Shown piece by piece: positions 36,406-47,529 of a stretch of 64,000 nt of DNA (positions within the stretch are counted from its first letter, which is position 1; the number at the start of each line of letters is the position of its first letter). The position numbers and the translations under genes were made by a program. Source of the stretch: Panax quinquefolius (Eukaryota > Streptophyta > Magnoliopsida > Apiales > Araliaceae); NCBI GenBank assembly GCA_020205615.1, contig CM035167.1:36034015-36098014 (forward strand). Reading direction: 5' to 3'. The notes beneath the pieces were generated by a model. The model did no database searches. It was not told where the DNA came from and was given only the letters and a program-made list of their open reading frames with translations.

Positions 36406-37017
36406 ATGACTAATGTCGGAGAATCTAGTCAAGCTAGGGAGGAAGGACCTCAGATGCCTAGAGATGGGGAGTCTCATGACATTTAGGTGGTTTGGGAACA
36501 ACTACTGCCACGGGAGTCAACCCCATTGGTCACAGTGGTTGAAGATGAGGATGATGACGTACGGACGGATGAGGAGGATCCCATTGAGTTGCCACAGTCA
36601 AATGAGGATGACGAGGACGAGGAGGAAGAGATTCCACTGAACTCGATAGTTGCTCATATGTAATATGAAGTCTACAACCGCAACGTAGAACTTTAGGATA
36701 ACGTCGAGGAGTTACAAGAGATAATAGCTGAGCAATAGACCTCGATGGCACAGAAGGACGATGAGATCCAGGATCGAGATGAACGTTTGAAAAATGTCGA
36801 AGAGAAGCTGATTCACATGGAAGGAGTGAATGAACAACTGATCGAGGAGATCGCAGAACTGAAGAACAAGCTGAAGGAAGAAGGTACTAAGAGGGCAAGA
36901 GGCGAAGACGCATATGAGGAAGCTTTTCAACGAGCCGGGATAGCAGTGAAAGACGCACAAGCAAAGAGAATGATGATGGAAGAGATGAATAGTGTATTCA
37001 ACACCGTGATTAATTGA
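36406..37017 (+). pseudogene. Leader ORF of element T2: acidic domain plus coiled coil
   Basis: From the ATG at 36406 to the TGA at 37015-37017 a single frame of 204 codons runs with four nonsense codons and no frameshift. The N-terminal half is very acidic (runs such as EDEDDD and EDDEDEEEE). The C-terminal half has strong heptad character (VEELQEII, IEEIAELKNKLKEE). The stops are TAG or TAA at positions where Gln fits the context, consistent with C to T changes at CAG/CAA. It precedes gag in the same place as the leader ORF of the Tekay copies. No enzymatic motif is seen. Confidence 0.7.
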
Positions 37018-37440
37018 GCTCAAGATCGGGTCATGGGTTATCCGATTCAGTTCAAGACGCTGCCATCATACATAATAGATCGCATAACAATGTTCCGGAT
37101 TATGGAGGAAGAACGTAGTAAGGCTAAGCAACATCTTAGTAGAACATCGTAGTTGTTATGCGATTAATAAAATGTTAAATAATTTATAAATCCCTAGTGA
37201 CATTTAACCTATGGGATATGATGATGATGTTGTCCTAAAACATTAGTAGTTCAGGAAAGTAATGTAAGTAGCAGGGATGTTATTGTTATATTTTTCAAAA
37301 AGATTATGAATGAATAAAAGTTATTATTTTATTTTATTCTAGAGTGTTATGTGATATGTGATTATTCCTTTTATAGGGACAAGTTAAGTAGAAATTTCTT
37401 AAAAGAGTTGAGTAATAATCTAATGAGTGTATTTTTAACA
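37018..37440 (+). other. Spacer between leader ORF and gag in T2
   Basis: No ORF. The first 60 bases may still encode a tail of the leader protein in another frame. The rest is AT-rich. Confidence 0.5.
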
Positions 37441-37873
37441 GAAAATTCCTCCAAGACATCAACCACCACGACAAAGAACAACTGAAGGAACCAATAACGA
37501 CAATGTTGATGCTAACCCCGTTCAACAGCTAGTGATGTTAATAATAGGAGCATTGCAGAATCAACCTCAGAATCAAGGTACACCGTTTAAGGATTTCAAG
37601 GCAGTTGGACCACCTGAATTTTGTGGGTCCATGAATCCCGTGGAGGCACATATGTGGATCATGGAAATAGAGAAGGTATTCGATGTTGCGAGAGTAGGGG
37701 AGGATCAGAAGATTGCTTTTGCAACATTCATGTTGAAAGAAGAGGCTAGTTATTGGTGGCAGGCCAATAAAACTCGAGGAGGTCAAGGGATTATGACCTG
37801 TGATAGGTTTAAGGAGATATTCTTCGAGACCTATTTCCTAAAGAGTTCGAAGAGTCAGCTAGAAGTGCAGTTT
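37441..37873 (+). pseudogene. gag N-terminal part of element T2
   Basis: The protein begins like KIPPRHQPPRQRT, where the expected MPPR start is lost. It continues with VDANPVQQLV and the gag core (FKDFKAVGPPEFCGSMNPVE, EASYWWQANK, CDRFKEIFFETYF). It stops being gag-like after SQLEVQF at 37873. Confidence 0.82.
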
Positions 37874-39647
37874 TCACTAAGTCCTTGTACATATATTACT
37901 TGGAAGGACTTTACAAATAATCATGAGCATATACATTAAAACATCAAATCATAATATGCATTCTCCCAATAAATAGTACTTGGTGAATAGTACTCGTGAA
38001 TAGTACTTTATCAATAGCACCCGTGAATAGTACTTTGTGAATAGTACCCCGTGAATAGTACTTTGTGAATAGTACCATAAAATGAATACTATTCATGAAC
38101 AGTACTCCGGCATGAAAAGTTTAAAATTTAACAAGAATGTGCAGAAAATATCCTTGTGAAACGATACTAGATGAAGCACAAATTTCAAGGATATTCTACT
38201 AATTTCACGGAGTATAGAAGCAATACTTTAACAAAATGAGGGTATAATCAGGAATATGAGACGAAATGATATTACTCACATACTACAAAGTATGGAAGAA
38301 AATATTATTCCTTATGAATACTGAAAAAAATAATACCCCTTACCTCATAAGAAGACTGGATAGTGGAATAGTGAGGTATCAGACTTCTTTTCTACTTTCT
38401 CTCTAAAGCTTCTCTCTCTATAGCTTCTCTCTCTATAATTACTTTTGTGAGTCTTAGTGAATTGGTGAGAATGAAAGAAGAATGAGTTTCTATTTATAGG
38501 AAAACATAGTTTCGATAATTGCACGTTTTGGGGCTTGAAATATTATAGTATAATACCTTCATCTTTTTCTTCATTTTTAATTTAGTCATGCAAGTATTAT
38601 CAAACTTGCACCACCTCCCCTAATAGTTCATCATGTGAATCAATAGTTCTATACATGTGAAAAAAATAATTACAGTATAATACCTTCATCTATACCTCCA
38701 TTTTAAATTTAGTCATGCAAGTATTATCAGTCTTGCACCACCTTCCCTAATAGTACATGCATGTGAATCAATAGTACACACATGTGATCAAATAGTTATA
38801 AGCATGTGAATTAGTAGCAATTAATTGCTCATTTATCTGATTAATTACCCGATTGGCCAATATAACCTCCAGACATCAATTATTATCGGAATAGATGTCG
38901 ATTTCTACTAACACTAATAATCCCAACACAATGAAAATATCAATTTCATCTTTAATCAACAAGAACTTATTCATCATTAATATTATAACTCACAATATTT
39001 AACAACCAGATCATTCCCAGGAAAGAGGGGGCTTTCCGATAAGGATTTCTCCCTATTGGCACGCAATTAGTAGACAAAACCTCTTCTCGACAAAACTTTC
39101 TAGACATTGTCAATATTGCAAATAATAATATGAATAATTTTGTCGTCTCAATTATTGATTTAATAATAAATAATATTATGCAGATGATACTGTGACAATA
39201 ATTGAATCAATAATATGAGAGATATTATGCTAAAGATTTATGTGAGTAATAATTGAGTATAACTGAGTGACTTCTCACGTAAGCATCAATAATCAATATC
39301 GTGTGCTACTATGCAACCACGCGTATTACTATACTTTTACCACCGGGTAGTTCAACAGTTTAACGGTAAAACTTTCGCCATTATTTTTATAAAAAGATAA
39401 TTCTGTCGTTTTCTAAATATGAGAATACTTCCGTTGTGGGGTCCACCAATGATTGTGTCGTTGTACGAATATTCCCTGTTAAAATGAATATTTCCCAACT
39501 AATCGAATATTATATAACCACTTGCTTACTTTGCAAAATTTATAAATAATACCCATAACTATAACATTATATCAAATCCACACCATAATATTCAAAAATA
39601 TATTTCGAGAAAAATTAATTTTTATTCATAAAAGTTAGGGTCTTACA
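37874..39647 (-). repeat. Family G-like LTR D, main part
   Basis: The minus-strand LTR begins TGTAAGACCC at 39647 and is homologous, with the same landmarks, to 17172-19613 and to the plus-strand LTR at 61428. These landmarks include a promoter TATA at 38490-38498, a GA-rich transcript start and a TATAATGTTATAGT segment. The start of the LTR abuts the MULE gene, so this is a 5' LTR or a solo LTR. Its other end is interrupted by T2. Confidence 0.8.
37965..38110. repeat. About 18 bp tandem repeat with GTGAATAGTAC core
   Basis: About eight imperfect copies of a unit like GTGAATAGTACTTT. A related 20 bp repeat occupies 62104-62365 in the other LTR of this type. Confidence 0.85.
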
Positions 39648-40417
39648 CTTGTCTTCTTCCTGCCAATTTTCTTAGTTATCTCATCAATCTCTTTGGCCTT
39701 TTCAGCATGTATTGAGCTAGAAGCTTGAGTCCCCATATGTTCAACTTGCACTTCAACTTCATCAATCAATTGAACTACACAAACAACTTCTAACTTATTA
39801 CTCTTTGTTTTCTTAATCTCTTCCTTATGTAACCTAGCATTGATTAACTCTTCATTCCCATCATCATCACTAACATCAGTACACTCAAAATCTGTTTCTT
39901 CATGGGAAGAATCATCATCAGTTGAATCTTCCATTGGTGCATCAAGTTGCACATCAACAACATCAACTTCCACCTCAACAACCTGCTCAAAATCCCCCTC
40001 AAGTGGTAAGACTTCATCAATGGAGTGGTCACAATATAGATCAACTATCCCATATTTCTCACCCTTCACAACTAGTAAACTAATACTATGGTCATCACAT
40101 ATTAACTCTAAACCAGTACGAATATCCCAACCACTCTTTTTGAAATACACTGGAACATCCTTTTTGTATCCCATTGTCTTAGGTAAGTTGTTTATTTTGT
40201 TAACATTGAGCCAGTCACCATCAACATCATGATACAGTTTTGTAACACCTCCTCCATAGTGGTATATTGGTTCTTCAATAAACCTGCCACCATGATTTAA
40301 CTCCATAGAAAATAGAATCATCCTGCAACAGGTACAATACACAACATACAGGTAACCATTACAGAAATTTATTGAAGGAGGAACATATATTTTAGTCTTT
40401 AACAAACAAGTAGCAGT
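39648..40417 (-). pseudogene. MULE transposase, N-terminal PB1-like region, truncated
   Basis: The likely start is the ATG at 40321 (MILFSMELNHGGRF), preceded by a TTGCAG/G acceptor-like site. The frame then reads EEPIYHYGGG, LYHDVDGDWLNVNK, KDVPVYFKKSGWDIRTGL and KGEKYGIVDLYCDHS. These match the N-terminal PB1-like domain that precedes the transposase in many plant Mutator-like elements. An acidic Asp/Glu/Ser-rich linker follows (DSTDDDSSHEETDFE). The frame is cut at 39647 by LTR D, so zinc finger and catalytic domains are lost. Its 5' side is disrupted at 40417 by the Ogre/Tat element. Confidence 0.75.
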
Positions 40418-41221
40418 TGTCAACGTCGGGATTTTTTGATGTCCCTTTCCGTTACTTGTTCTTTGGTGTTCTCATTTTAGGTGAGATTTGTTTAAAAAAA
40501 ACAAGTGAAAAAGGTCCGACATGTATAATGTCGACGATGGACTGTTAAGAGTCGCCAATTGGTTTTTTAAATGGTTGTACCAACACAACTGAGAAAAGGT
40601 GTGCACATTAACCCAGTGATGTGACACTGCTATACGGGTCGGTGAAACCGATATTCATTAGGGTCCGGGGACTTGGTTATGCGAGGAAGGTGTTAGGCAC
40701 CCCCCGACATTCGTGTTACCACAGTGACCGCCTCTTTTCAAGAAACTATTATCTGAATGTGTGTGTGTGTGGGTCAATGTGCTGTTATTTGGAAGTAGTG
40801 CGAGCCCTCGTTCGAACCTATATACACAGGGTTTGAATTTATATAAAAATTTAGTTTTTAGCAAGGTATAGCAATGATGTTTTATAAAAAAGGTTTTTCA
40901 AACCCTGATGCTCAATAGTAATTGAGACCTTTTACACTCCCATTTTATTAAGTGTTCGGCTTGATTGATTTTATTTCACGAATGCGAGGCATCGTACTAA
41001 AATAATGTACAAAAAAATAATGCCGACTTCCTCGTGGGTATGGAAAACCATCTCGAGGAAATTAGACACCATGAGAATAATTTACAAACCGCTTACAGCT
41101 TGAAAATGTCCATCACGGAACCGAATCTAGATCCAATAAAGTGAATATGTGATCACATGATTCTTAAGCACAAGATACCACAACAATTTATGAAAGCAAT
41201 AAGCGGTATATATATATAAAG

Positions 41222-41255
<34 letters not shown>

Positions 41256-41295
41256 ACATGATCACCAACCACGAAGCACCTCCATGGGGGATCAG

Positions 41296-41532
41296 AAAAG
41301 TAAATAAAGCTGTTAAAAGCTATCAACCGACACAGAGGAAACTCCGGGCGGGACAAAACGTAAATAAAGCTGTAAATACGGTCAACCGCCACAAAGAAAA
41401 CTCCAGGCGGGAGAAAATGTAAATAAAGCTGTACAAAGCAATCAATTGCCACGAAATAAACTCCAGGCAGGACGAAACGTAAAGAAAGCTGTTAAAGCGA
41501 TCAACCACCACGAAGTAAACTCAGTGTGCGAC

Positions 41533-41540
<8 letters not shown>
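41296..41540. repeat. 60 bp tandem repeat, four copies, in Ogre/Tat LTR
   Basis: Units begin near 41299, 41361, 41418 and 41479 with GTAAATAAAGCTGT-like sequence and contain CAACC(G/A)CCACGAA and CTCCAGGCGGGAC-like segments. The 5' LTR has about three copies at 59300-59480. Confidence 0.88.
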
Positions 41541-41602
<62 letters not shown>

Positions 41603-41656
41603 CAATAAATGCACCGGATGTAAAATCCGGTGCTCATCGAGCGAGTTCGACCAAAG

Positions 41657-41702
<46 letters not shown>

Positions 41703-41760
41703 CGAATTAACGCATTTGGATGTAAAATCCGAGGCTATCGAATGAGTTCGACACATATTA

Positions 41761-41826
<66 letters not shown>

Positions 41827-41893
41827 AAAAAGATAGCGCTGCATAGAAGTTCAGGCTCATCGAACAAAGTCGACACATAATTAATATATATAA

Positions 41894-41941
<48 letters not shown>

Positions 41942-41995
41942 GAAACGCACTGCAGCAATCAAGTTCAGGCTCATCGAACAAAGTTCGACTGTTAG

Positions 41996-42057
<62 letters not shown>

Positions 42058-42118
42058 AATAAACGCTCGGGCATCAAGTTCAGGCTCAATCGAGGCATAA
42101 CTTGATGATGTTAGTCAA

Positions 42119-42180
<62 letters not shown>
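41541..42180. repeat. Composite tandem repeat: (TA)n blocks alternating with a 60 bp unit
   Basis: Six TA blocks of roughly 40-60 bp alternate with five diverged copies of a unit containing AAATAAACGC, CAGGCTCATCGAAC and AAGTTCGACAC. The two LTRs differ in block number and length. All open frames here are poly-Tyr-Ile artefacts. Confidence 0.92.
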
Positions 42181-42182
<2 letters not shown>

Positions 42183-42486
42183 TCTAATGAAACCACTGAA
42201 TAGAAGTTTGGGCAAAAGCAAGCAACACGACTCTTAACGTGTAGAAGGGTGTGTGCAAAGATGAAGAGAAAGACTCTAAAGTGTGTGAGAAGGCTTACAA
42301 CAGACTGCTAAAGAAGACTTCTATATCTTTAGAGTGGGTAAACACTGACTTTTGTAGGTACAAAAGGGCTATATATGAGCTCACAGGTGTTTAAAAGGGG
42401 AAAGTACACTGCATGGGGTGAGTGCATAGCAAATTGGGCAGGGATTCCTCTCATTTTTCTCTTCCAAAATGGGCTGACCAAGCCCT

Positions 42487-42495
42487 CTATTTATA
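42487..42495 (-). promoter_or_regulatory. TATA box of the Ogre/Tat 3' LTR
   Basis: TATAAATAG followed by AGGG on the minus strand; the same in the 5' LTR at 60393-60401. Confidence 0.7.
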
Positions 42496-42981
42496 GGCAA
42501 TTTAGCCGCAGGTGTACCTGAGGCAACCTGGGTGGGCCCGAGTTTTTTGGGTTAGGTCGTCTCGAAGTACGTGCACTCGGGCACTGTAATGTCCACTTGA
42601 ACTTTCAGAAGTGCAATCTGGGCATCCGTTTGTGGTATACAGGACCTATTCCGGACCGTCATTGTCGAGAGTTGTACGATGGCATGGGATTAGAGTTTCT
42701 ATGAAGTCATTGAAGATGGGACGATGCCCTCCGATCTTCAAGCTTCAACTTTCATCCGTTACCCCGCACAATAGTCACTCGGGATTGGTTAGTCTTGTGG
42801 GACATTGTTGCGTAGAGATGTTGAGACGACGTGAGGTGGCATTATCTTGACGAGATGATGATGTTTCCCCTCACCGGTGTTATCGCCAGATTGGGCTGAT
42901 AAAGCAGATGTTGCTTAGACTGCGCTGAGATTGGACTGCTGCAATTTGTTGAAGGTCCTCATTATCATCTTTGAGGTGTGC

Positions 42982-43299
42982 CTGTCTTCCCGATGTTATC
43001 GCCGGGTTGGTACAGTGTATCTCATTGTGAGCGCCGAGATTGAAGATGGTCGTATTTGAAACAATCATTTCCGGGGTTATCGCCGAAACTGCATTCCTTG
43101 GGGTTATCACCAAGGTTGGTGGCTATTCCCATGGTTAGGACTGAGACTGGATACCTCGGTGTTATCTCCGAGATTAATCGGTCTTCTCCGGTGTGTGTTC
43201 AGGTATTAAATCTGCATGCCTCGGGGTTACATCTGAGGTTGGAATTGTTACTCCCAGAGTGTGATCTGGGGTTGATGTTGAACTTCCGGTAGTATCCGG
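42982..43299 (-). repeat. Hairpin field in the Ogre/Tat 3' LTR
   Basis: At least six short stems in 320 bp. Examples (plus strand) are CCTTGG/CCAAGG at 43096-43115, CTCGG/CCGAG at 43155-43172, CCTCGG/CTGAGG at 43219-43238, CCCAGA/TCTGGG at 43253-43270 and CCGG/CCGG at 43286-43299. Most share a loop containing GGTTATC, and several are followed by TTGG. The 5' LTR has the same series at 60903-61213. Confidence 0.8.
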
Positions 43300-43398
43300 T
43301 ATGGATTTGGATTGTCTTTCAGGGTTCCCCTCTTAAAAGACGAATCTGTCCTCCTGCAATGTTAGTGACAGTAGTACAGAAAATTTCGAGTGTCTACA

Positions 43399-43411
43399 GA
43401 TGCCCCTCTTT
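43399..43411 (-). promoter_or_regulatory. Polypurine tract of the Ogre/Tat element
   Basis: AAAGAGGGGCATC on the minus strand directly precedes the TGTAGACACTC start of the 3' LTR. Confidence 0.8.
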
Positions 43412-45229
43412 ATCATACTCATGCATGGCGATGCATGGGTAGGATAAAGAATCCTAGACACTTGAAACGTAACAAGACAAACATGGTACTATGGGTAGAA
43501 AAAATGATGTATGATGCATGTGTATGAGGTTGTAGCCCAACATGCTGGTGATGATTGCTGGATCCCTGTTGCTTCAACTGGGGATTGACAATGATGACCA
43601 GATTCGATGTGTAAGCCGAATCTGTTAGGATGTTGATGTTGGAGTTATCACCAAATCCCTGTGTCTTTGATTGTGACTTGATCCTGAAGATGTACCTCTT
43701 ATGTGTAAGATATCTGTATGGATAAAGCTTGATCTGTTTGAGGATATGTATAACATATTCCATCATCTATCTTCTTTGATAACGTTGACCTTTCCTGGTT
43801 AGTATCGCCGGCGTATGTCAAGATCCTGTTGGATTTACTGCAAACAGTAAATGTTGTCAGGGATGCCTGACCTCCGTTGACGTGTACTTCACCGACATGT
43901 GGATCAACGGCTGGAATATCCTGTGGGATATACTGTCAAGGTTGCTTGACCTCTGCTGTCGTGTAGATCATCGGAGCATTGCGTTGTAACCCCCGCCGGG
44001 GTTCCGTTGGGGGAATATGAGAAATCGAGCATGAAATCCTCGAAAAGCTCTAGAGCTCTGATAGGTTTAATTGTTATCGGCTGAGATAACGTCAAGGCTG
44101 CTTGACCTTCGTTGATATGTGTGTTAATGGCTTGAATGTACGTTGTAATCCCCTGCCGGGGACTCACGTTGTAACCCCCGTCGGGGACTCACGTTGTAAC
44201 CCCGGTCGGGGACTCACGTAGGGTAACGACCTAGAGTCGGCGGCATCGGACCTGTATAAGGTATTGCCGTATGTGATTCATGACAACTGAGATCATCGGT
44301 AGGGTATACCTTGTGTTCAGGTGACTACCAATGAGTGATGTATAGATTCAAAGTCTCATCTGAGAAGACCAGGATTGTATGTTGTTTTGCTCAATCGCGT
44401 GGCATTTTTATTCCCGATTTGACCTTTCTAGTCCGTAAGAACTCCTTTACAACTTGAACTGGACCAAGCTGGAGGGGTGGGACCCATATAGGGGTGCCGT
44501 AGGTGCACCTGCTGTAGCCGCAGGTAAACCTGCGGCCAACCGTGGATCCTAAATTCCAGCTGGTTGGTCACACAAGTCATTTTCAACTTGTTTCACATAT
44601 AGAAAACCCGCGAGCCTCCTTCAGATCTGCTGAGTTCGGGCTATTTTCTGTAAATTTTGCCACCGTACAAGTGTTCTACACTATCCTGGTAACGTATGCA
44701 TGTATTTTTTCCAGTTTCTATCCGTTGGATTGTGAGTTATCGCACGAAATGCATCTAAACACATAGTAGTGATTATGTATGCACAAATGACTTAATAAAA
44801 AATATTCAACATAGTAAATTTTAGTATTAAACCATTCTGAACATAATGATGTGAAAAAATTTGACTTTTGAGATAGTCAAATTGGCACCTTTTTCTGCTA
44901 TTTTTTGTCCTATTTGAGGTCCAATGAGCACAAGGTAGCATAACAAAGTACTCCTAGTATTGTGGTTGGCCTTATGCATGACGATTTTGATTTTTAATAC
45001 ATATATTATGTATATGACTTTAGGCGGTGTCTTCTTGAATGGCCACCTAGACATGCTTATGTGCATGTGGATAGTCCTATTTTCAAAGGGGACTATGGAA
45101 AAATTTTTCCAAATGTAGGCATTGGGTAGTCATGCATTTTAACTCTAGTATATGTTAAAGTAAATGCATGCATTCATATAGTCATAAATGTATTTGGAAA
45201 AAGCTCGGGTGGTGAAATACCACACCCTT
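43412..45229 (-). other. 3' untranslated interior of the Ogre/Tat element, hairpin-rich
   Basis: No gene is supported. 43833-44216 is dense in perfect hairpins: ATTTACTG/CAGTAAAT (43833-43852), GTCAGG/CCTGAC (43856-43871), GTCAAG/CTTGAC (43935-43950 and 44091-44106), AACCCC/GGGGTT (43988-44003) and GTTATC/GATAAC (44073-44090). 44141-44216 is a 25-26 bp tandem repeat in three copies, each with a CCCC/GGGG stem. 44220-45229 is unassigned. Confidence 0.7.
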
Positions 45230-47080
45230 TACGAGGTGATTTGGAGACTTGTTGTCCGAGATATTATGGATCCGGATCACCGAAAGGCAGTTCTATAGGA
45301 CCACTTACGGCATACTGGCGGAGGGCTTTGAAGTGCCTCGTCCCAGATTACGTCGAACTGACCTCGTCGGTTGGTGGAGGCCGTGATTAAATCTGTCGGG
45401 TAGATGTGCGGACGTTGAGGGCGAGGAGGCGGATATTCCAATTGAGGATCCCGCTCCTGCCGCACATGTCCCTCGTAGGGAGCTCCCGAGTATTCGGTTG
45501 GAAAACCCAGAGTTACTGGGTGATTTGAGCAGATATCCATCGATGAACTTGTATGCTAACGAGGTATGGCGTTAGACTTTGATCTTCCTTCTTTCCTATT
45601 GATGAGGATTAAAGGGTTTTGATGTTGATCTGCATTTCATGCGAGTTCTAGTTTTACATACGACCTCGAGAGGCTGGTTCAAAGATTCACTCCATATACC
45701 AGGCGCTTCATCCTGACTATAGAGCGGTAGTGCTTGAGTGAGGATTCGAGGCATTCTTCTCCATTCTTCCCCGTCGTTGTCCCTGGGGTTACCTCAGGGC
45801 ATTGTCTGAGCGATGGTTTCATCAGACTCAGTCACTCCATCTGCTGGATTGCGAGGTGATGATGACGCCTATGGACTGACGATTTATCACATGTATGGAG
45901 TTTGGAGGGGAGCTAGTGCCTTGCATGGCGAATATTACCCCTACTGCCGTCAGATCGTTATTAGGAGTTCCGGCGGAGGCGCTTTCGAAAGCGGGGATCG
46001 TCGTTCGAGGTCCTTTGAGCGTAGATGCATTATGAAGTGGGCTTTTGAGTGAGCTCATGCACGATGATGTCGAGAATCGGGGAATCGCGTTCTGTGACGA
46101 TTGTTCCTGATGATCATTCGAGGCTGCTTCATAGCAGATAACTCTTCTACGGTATCCTTTGCTTTGATCAGTGCCACACGTGATGTGGACCATATTAGAG
46201 AGTATGATTGGGGCTCTTACACCTTTGCCTATTTCCTCCGGGGCATGCGTTTGCGCTCACAGGGTTTGACCGAGGCTTAGCTAGGATTTTACCCATTTCT
46301 GCTGATGAGTATTTCTCTTATCTTTTCCCATTCATAGGTTAAGAGTGTTTACTGATAGCAGATGTTTTGCCATTGTGTTGGCAATTTTGGGCTTATGAGA
46401 GGCTTCCATGTTTGCATCCTGTGAGTGTGTTAGGTTTAGATACCTATCCACGAGGACGACGATGGCACCATTCTATTTTTCCAGAAGTCCCTGTAGCTGA
46501 GGGATTCACTCACTGTCGTATGCAGCTGGAGTTGTTGACAGCTGGTACCATTACATGGATTCCCTATTCAGGGGAACATTTGACCATCGACTTTGAGGAT
46601 GGACACCTGACTGGAGTCGAGTATTTGATGTCCACCAGGAGAGTTCCTCTCTTCATAGATGGAGGTGGGAGCTCTATTTAGAGAGGCGTGCTATTAGGAG
46701 CACCACGGGGAGATCCAGTATACCGATCTTGCCTCTGCCAAAGGCATCGTTAGTGCTGTATCACGATCACCCGTCAACGATATCCCATTGTTGGGGGTTG
46801 ACAATTTTGCATTATCAGAGGGTCCATGTACTCAGGAGACGTTCCAGCGGTGGTGGTCCCCTCGCACTATTGGAGCCCAATCCCGCGCCACACAGTTTAT
46901 GGGGGATATGGTTCCAGGATCCTTGATGATGACGGATTGGGTAGCTTGTGTCCGAGCTCTGACTCATATGACCCAGATTGATAGCTTGACGACGGCGGTT
47001 GGATCGTGCACACATATTTTATCAAACATTTGGGCAGAGATCCAGCAGAGGCGTAGTCATTTGTTCCTTCCAGCTTAGGC
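45230..47080 (+). pseudogene. Antisense extra ORF 1 of Ogre/Tat: plant mobile domain (PMD) protein, decayed
   Basis: On the strand opposite pol, several frames in order give the landmarks of the plant mobile domain: LRALSERWFHQTQSLHLLDC (45800-45860), a DWGSYTFAYFLRGMR segment (about 46210-46250), PLCWQFWAYERLPCLHP (46367-46420), RGRRWHH, then TITWIPYSGEHL near 46545. The later segment (46788-47078) resembles the region after the domain. Stops and frameshifts separate the pieces. PMD proteins occur as host genes and as extra ORFs in Tat-lineage retroelements. The position downstream of pol and the antisense orientation fit the latter. Confidence 0.72.
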
Positions 47081-47529
47081 GCTGGCCCCTCAGACGACCC
47101 ATTCAGTTTTGCCAACGCAGAATCTCCTCTTTATAGGCCTGACATCCCTGTTGATAGAGATCCAGTGACTCATGAGTAGTTACATCAGGTGGACAGGATT
47201 AAGGACGTAGACATCGAGATCCTGGTTTTCTTCTTATGTATATTCTCATTATATCTTTTGATAGGCCTCTGTTAGATATTGGGTGGCTGTTCCCCATTCT
47301 CTCTATATCTTTTGATAGGCCTCTGTTAGTAGTAGGGCGGCTGTACCCCATTTTCCTGTATTTGTAGCTGTATAGAGCTGATGTATTAGATGATGATATA
47401 CTTAGGAATGTATGCACCATTTTTTCATTCCCTATATCATATTGCCATCCATTATCTGTTATGCATGTATCATGTTATGCATATGTATGTATGTCCAGAG
47501 ATATTCGGCATTGACCCCTGGATGGTCTT
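47081..47529 (+). other. Spacer between the two antisense ORFs, with a 57 bp duplication
   Basis: No domain is seen. 47252-47367 holds two tandem copies of a segment containing TCTTTTGATAGGCCTCTGTTAG and a CCCCATT end, as in the untranslated end of a gene. Confidence 0.6.

Larger units (their letters stand above)
33178..37873 (+). mobile_element. Tekay-like element T2, 5' half only
   Basis: 5' LTR, PBS, leader ORF and gag are present in order on the plus strand. gag breaks off after the SQLEVQF segment at about 37873, and no pol or 3' LTR follows. The sequence beyond is family G-like LTR, so the 3' part was deleted after insertion. Confidence 0.82.
40418..43398 (-). repeat. 3' LTR of the Ogre/Tat element
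   Basis: 2981 bp. On the minus strand it starts TGTAGACACTC at 43398 and ends CGTTGACA at 40418. It holds a 60 bp tandem repeat, a composite TA-rich tandem repeat, a TATA box and a hairpin field. It contains no gene. Confidence 0.92.

Noticed and set aside
41446..42098. Long ORFs of alternating Tyr and Ile on both strands
   Set aside because: They come from (TA)n microsatellite blocks and differ between the two LTRs.
45828..46193. 121-codon minus-strand ORF
   Set aside because: It is antisense to the plant mobile domain region, whose conserved motifs are on the plus strand.
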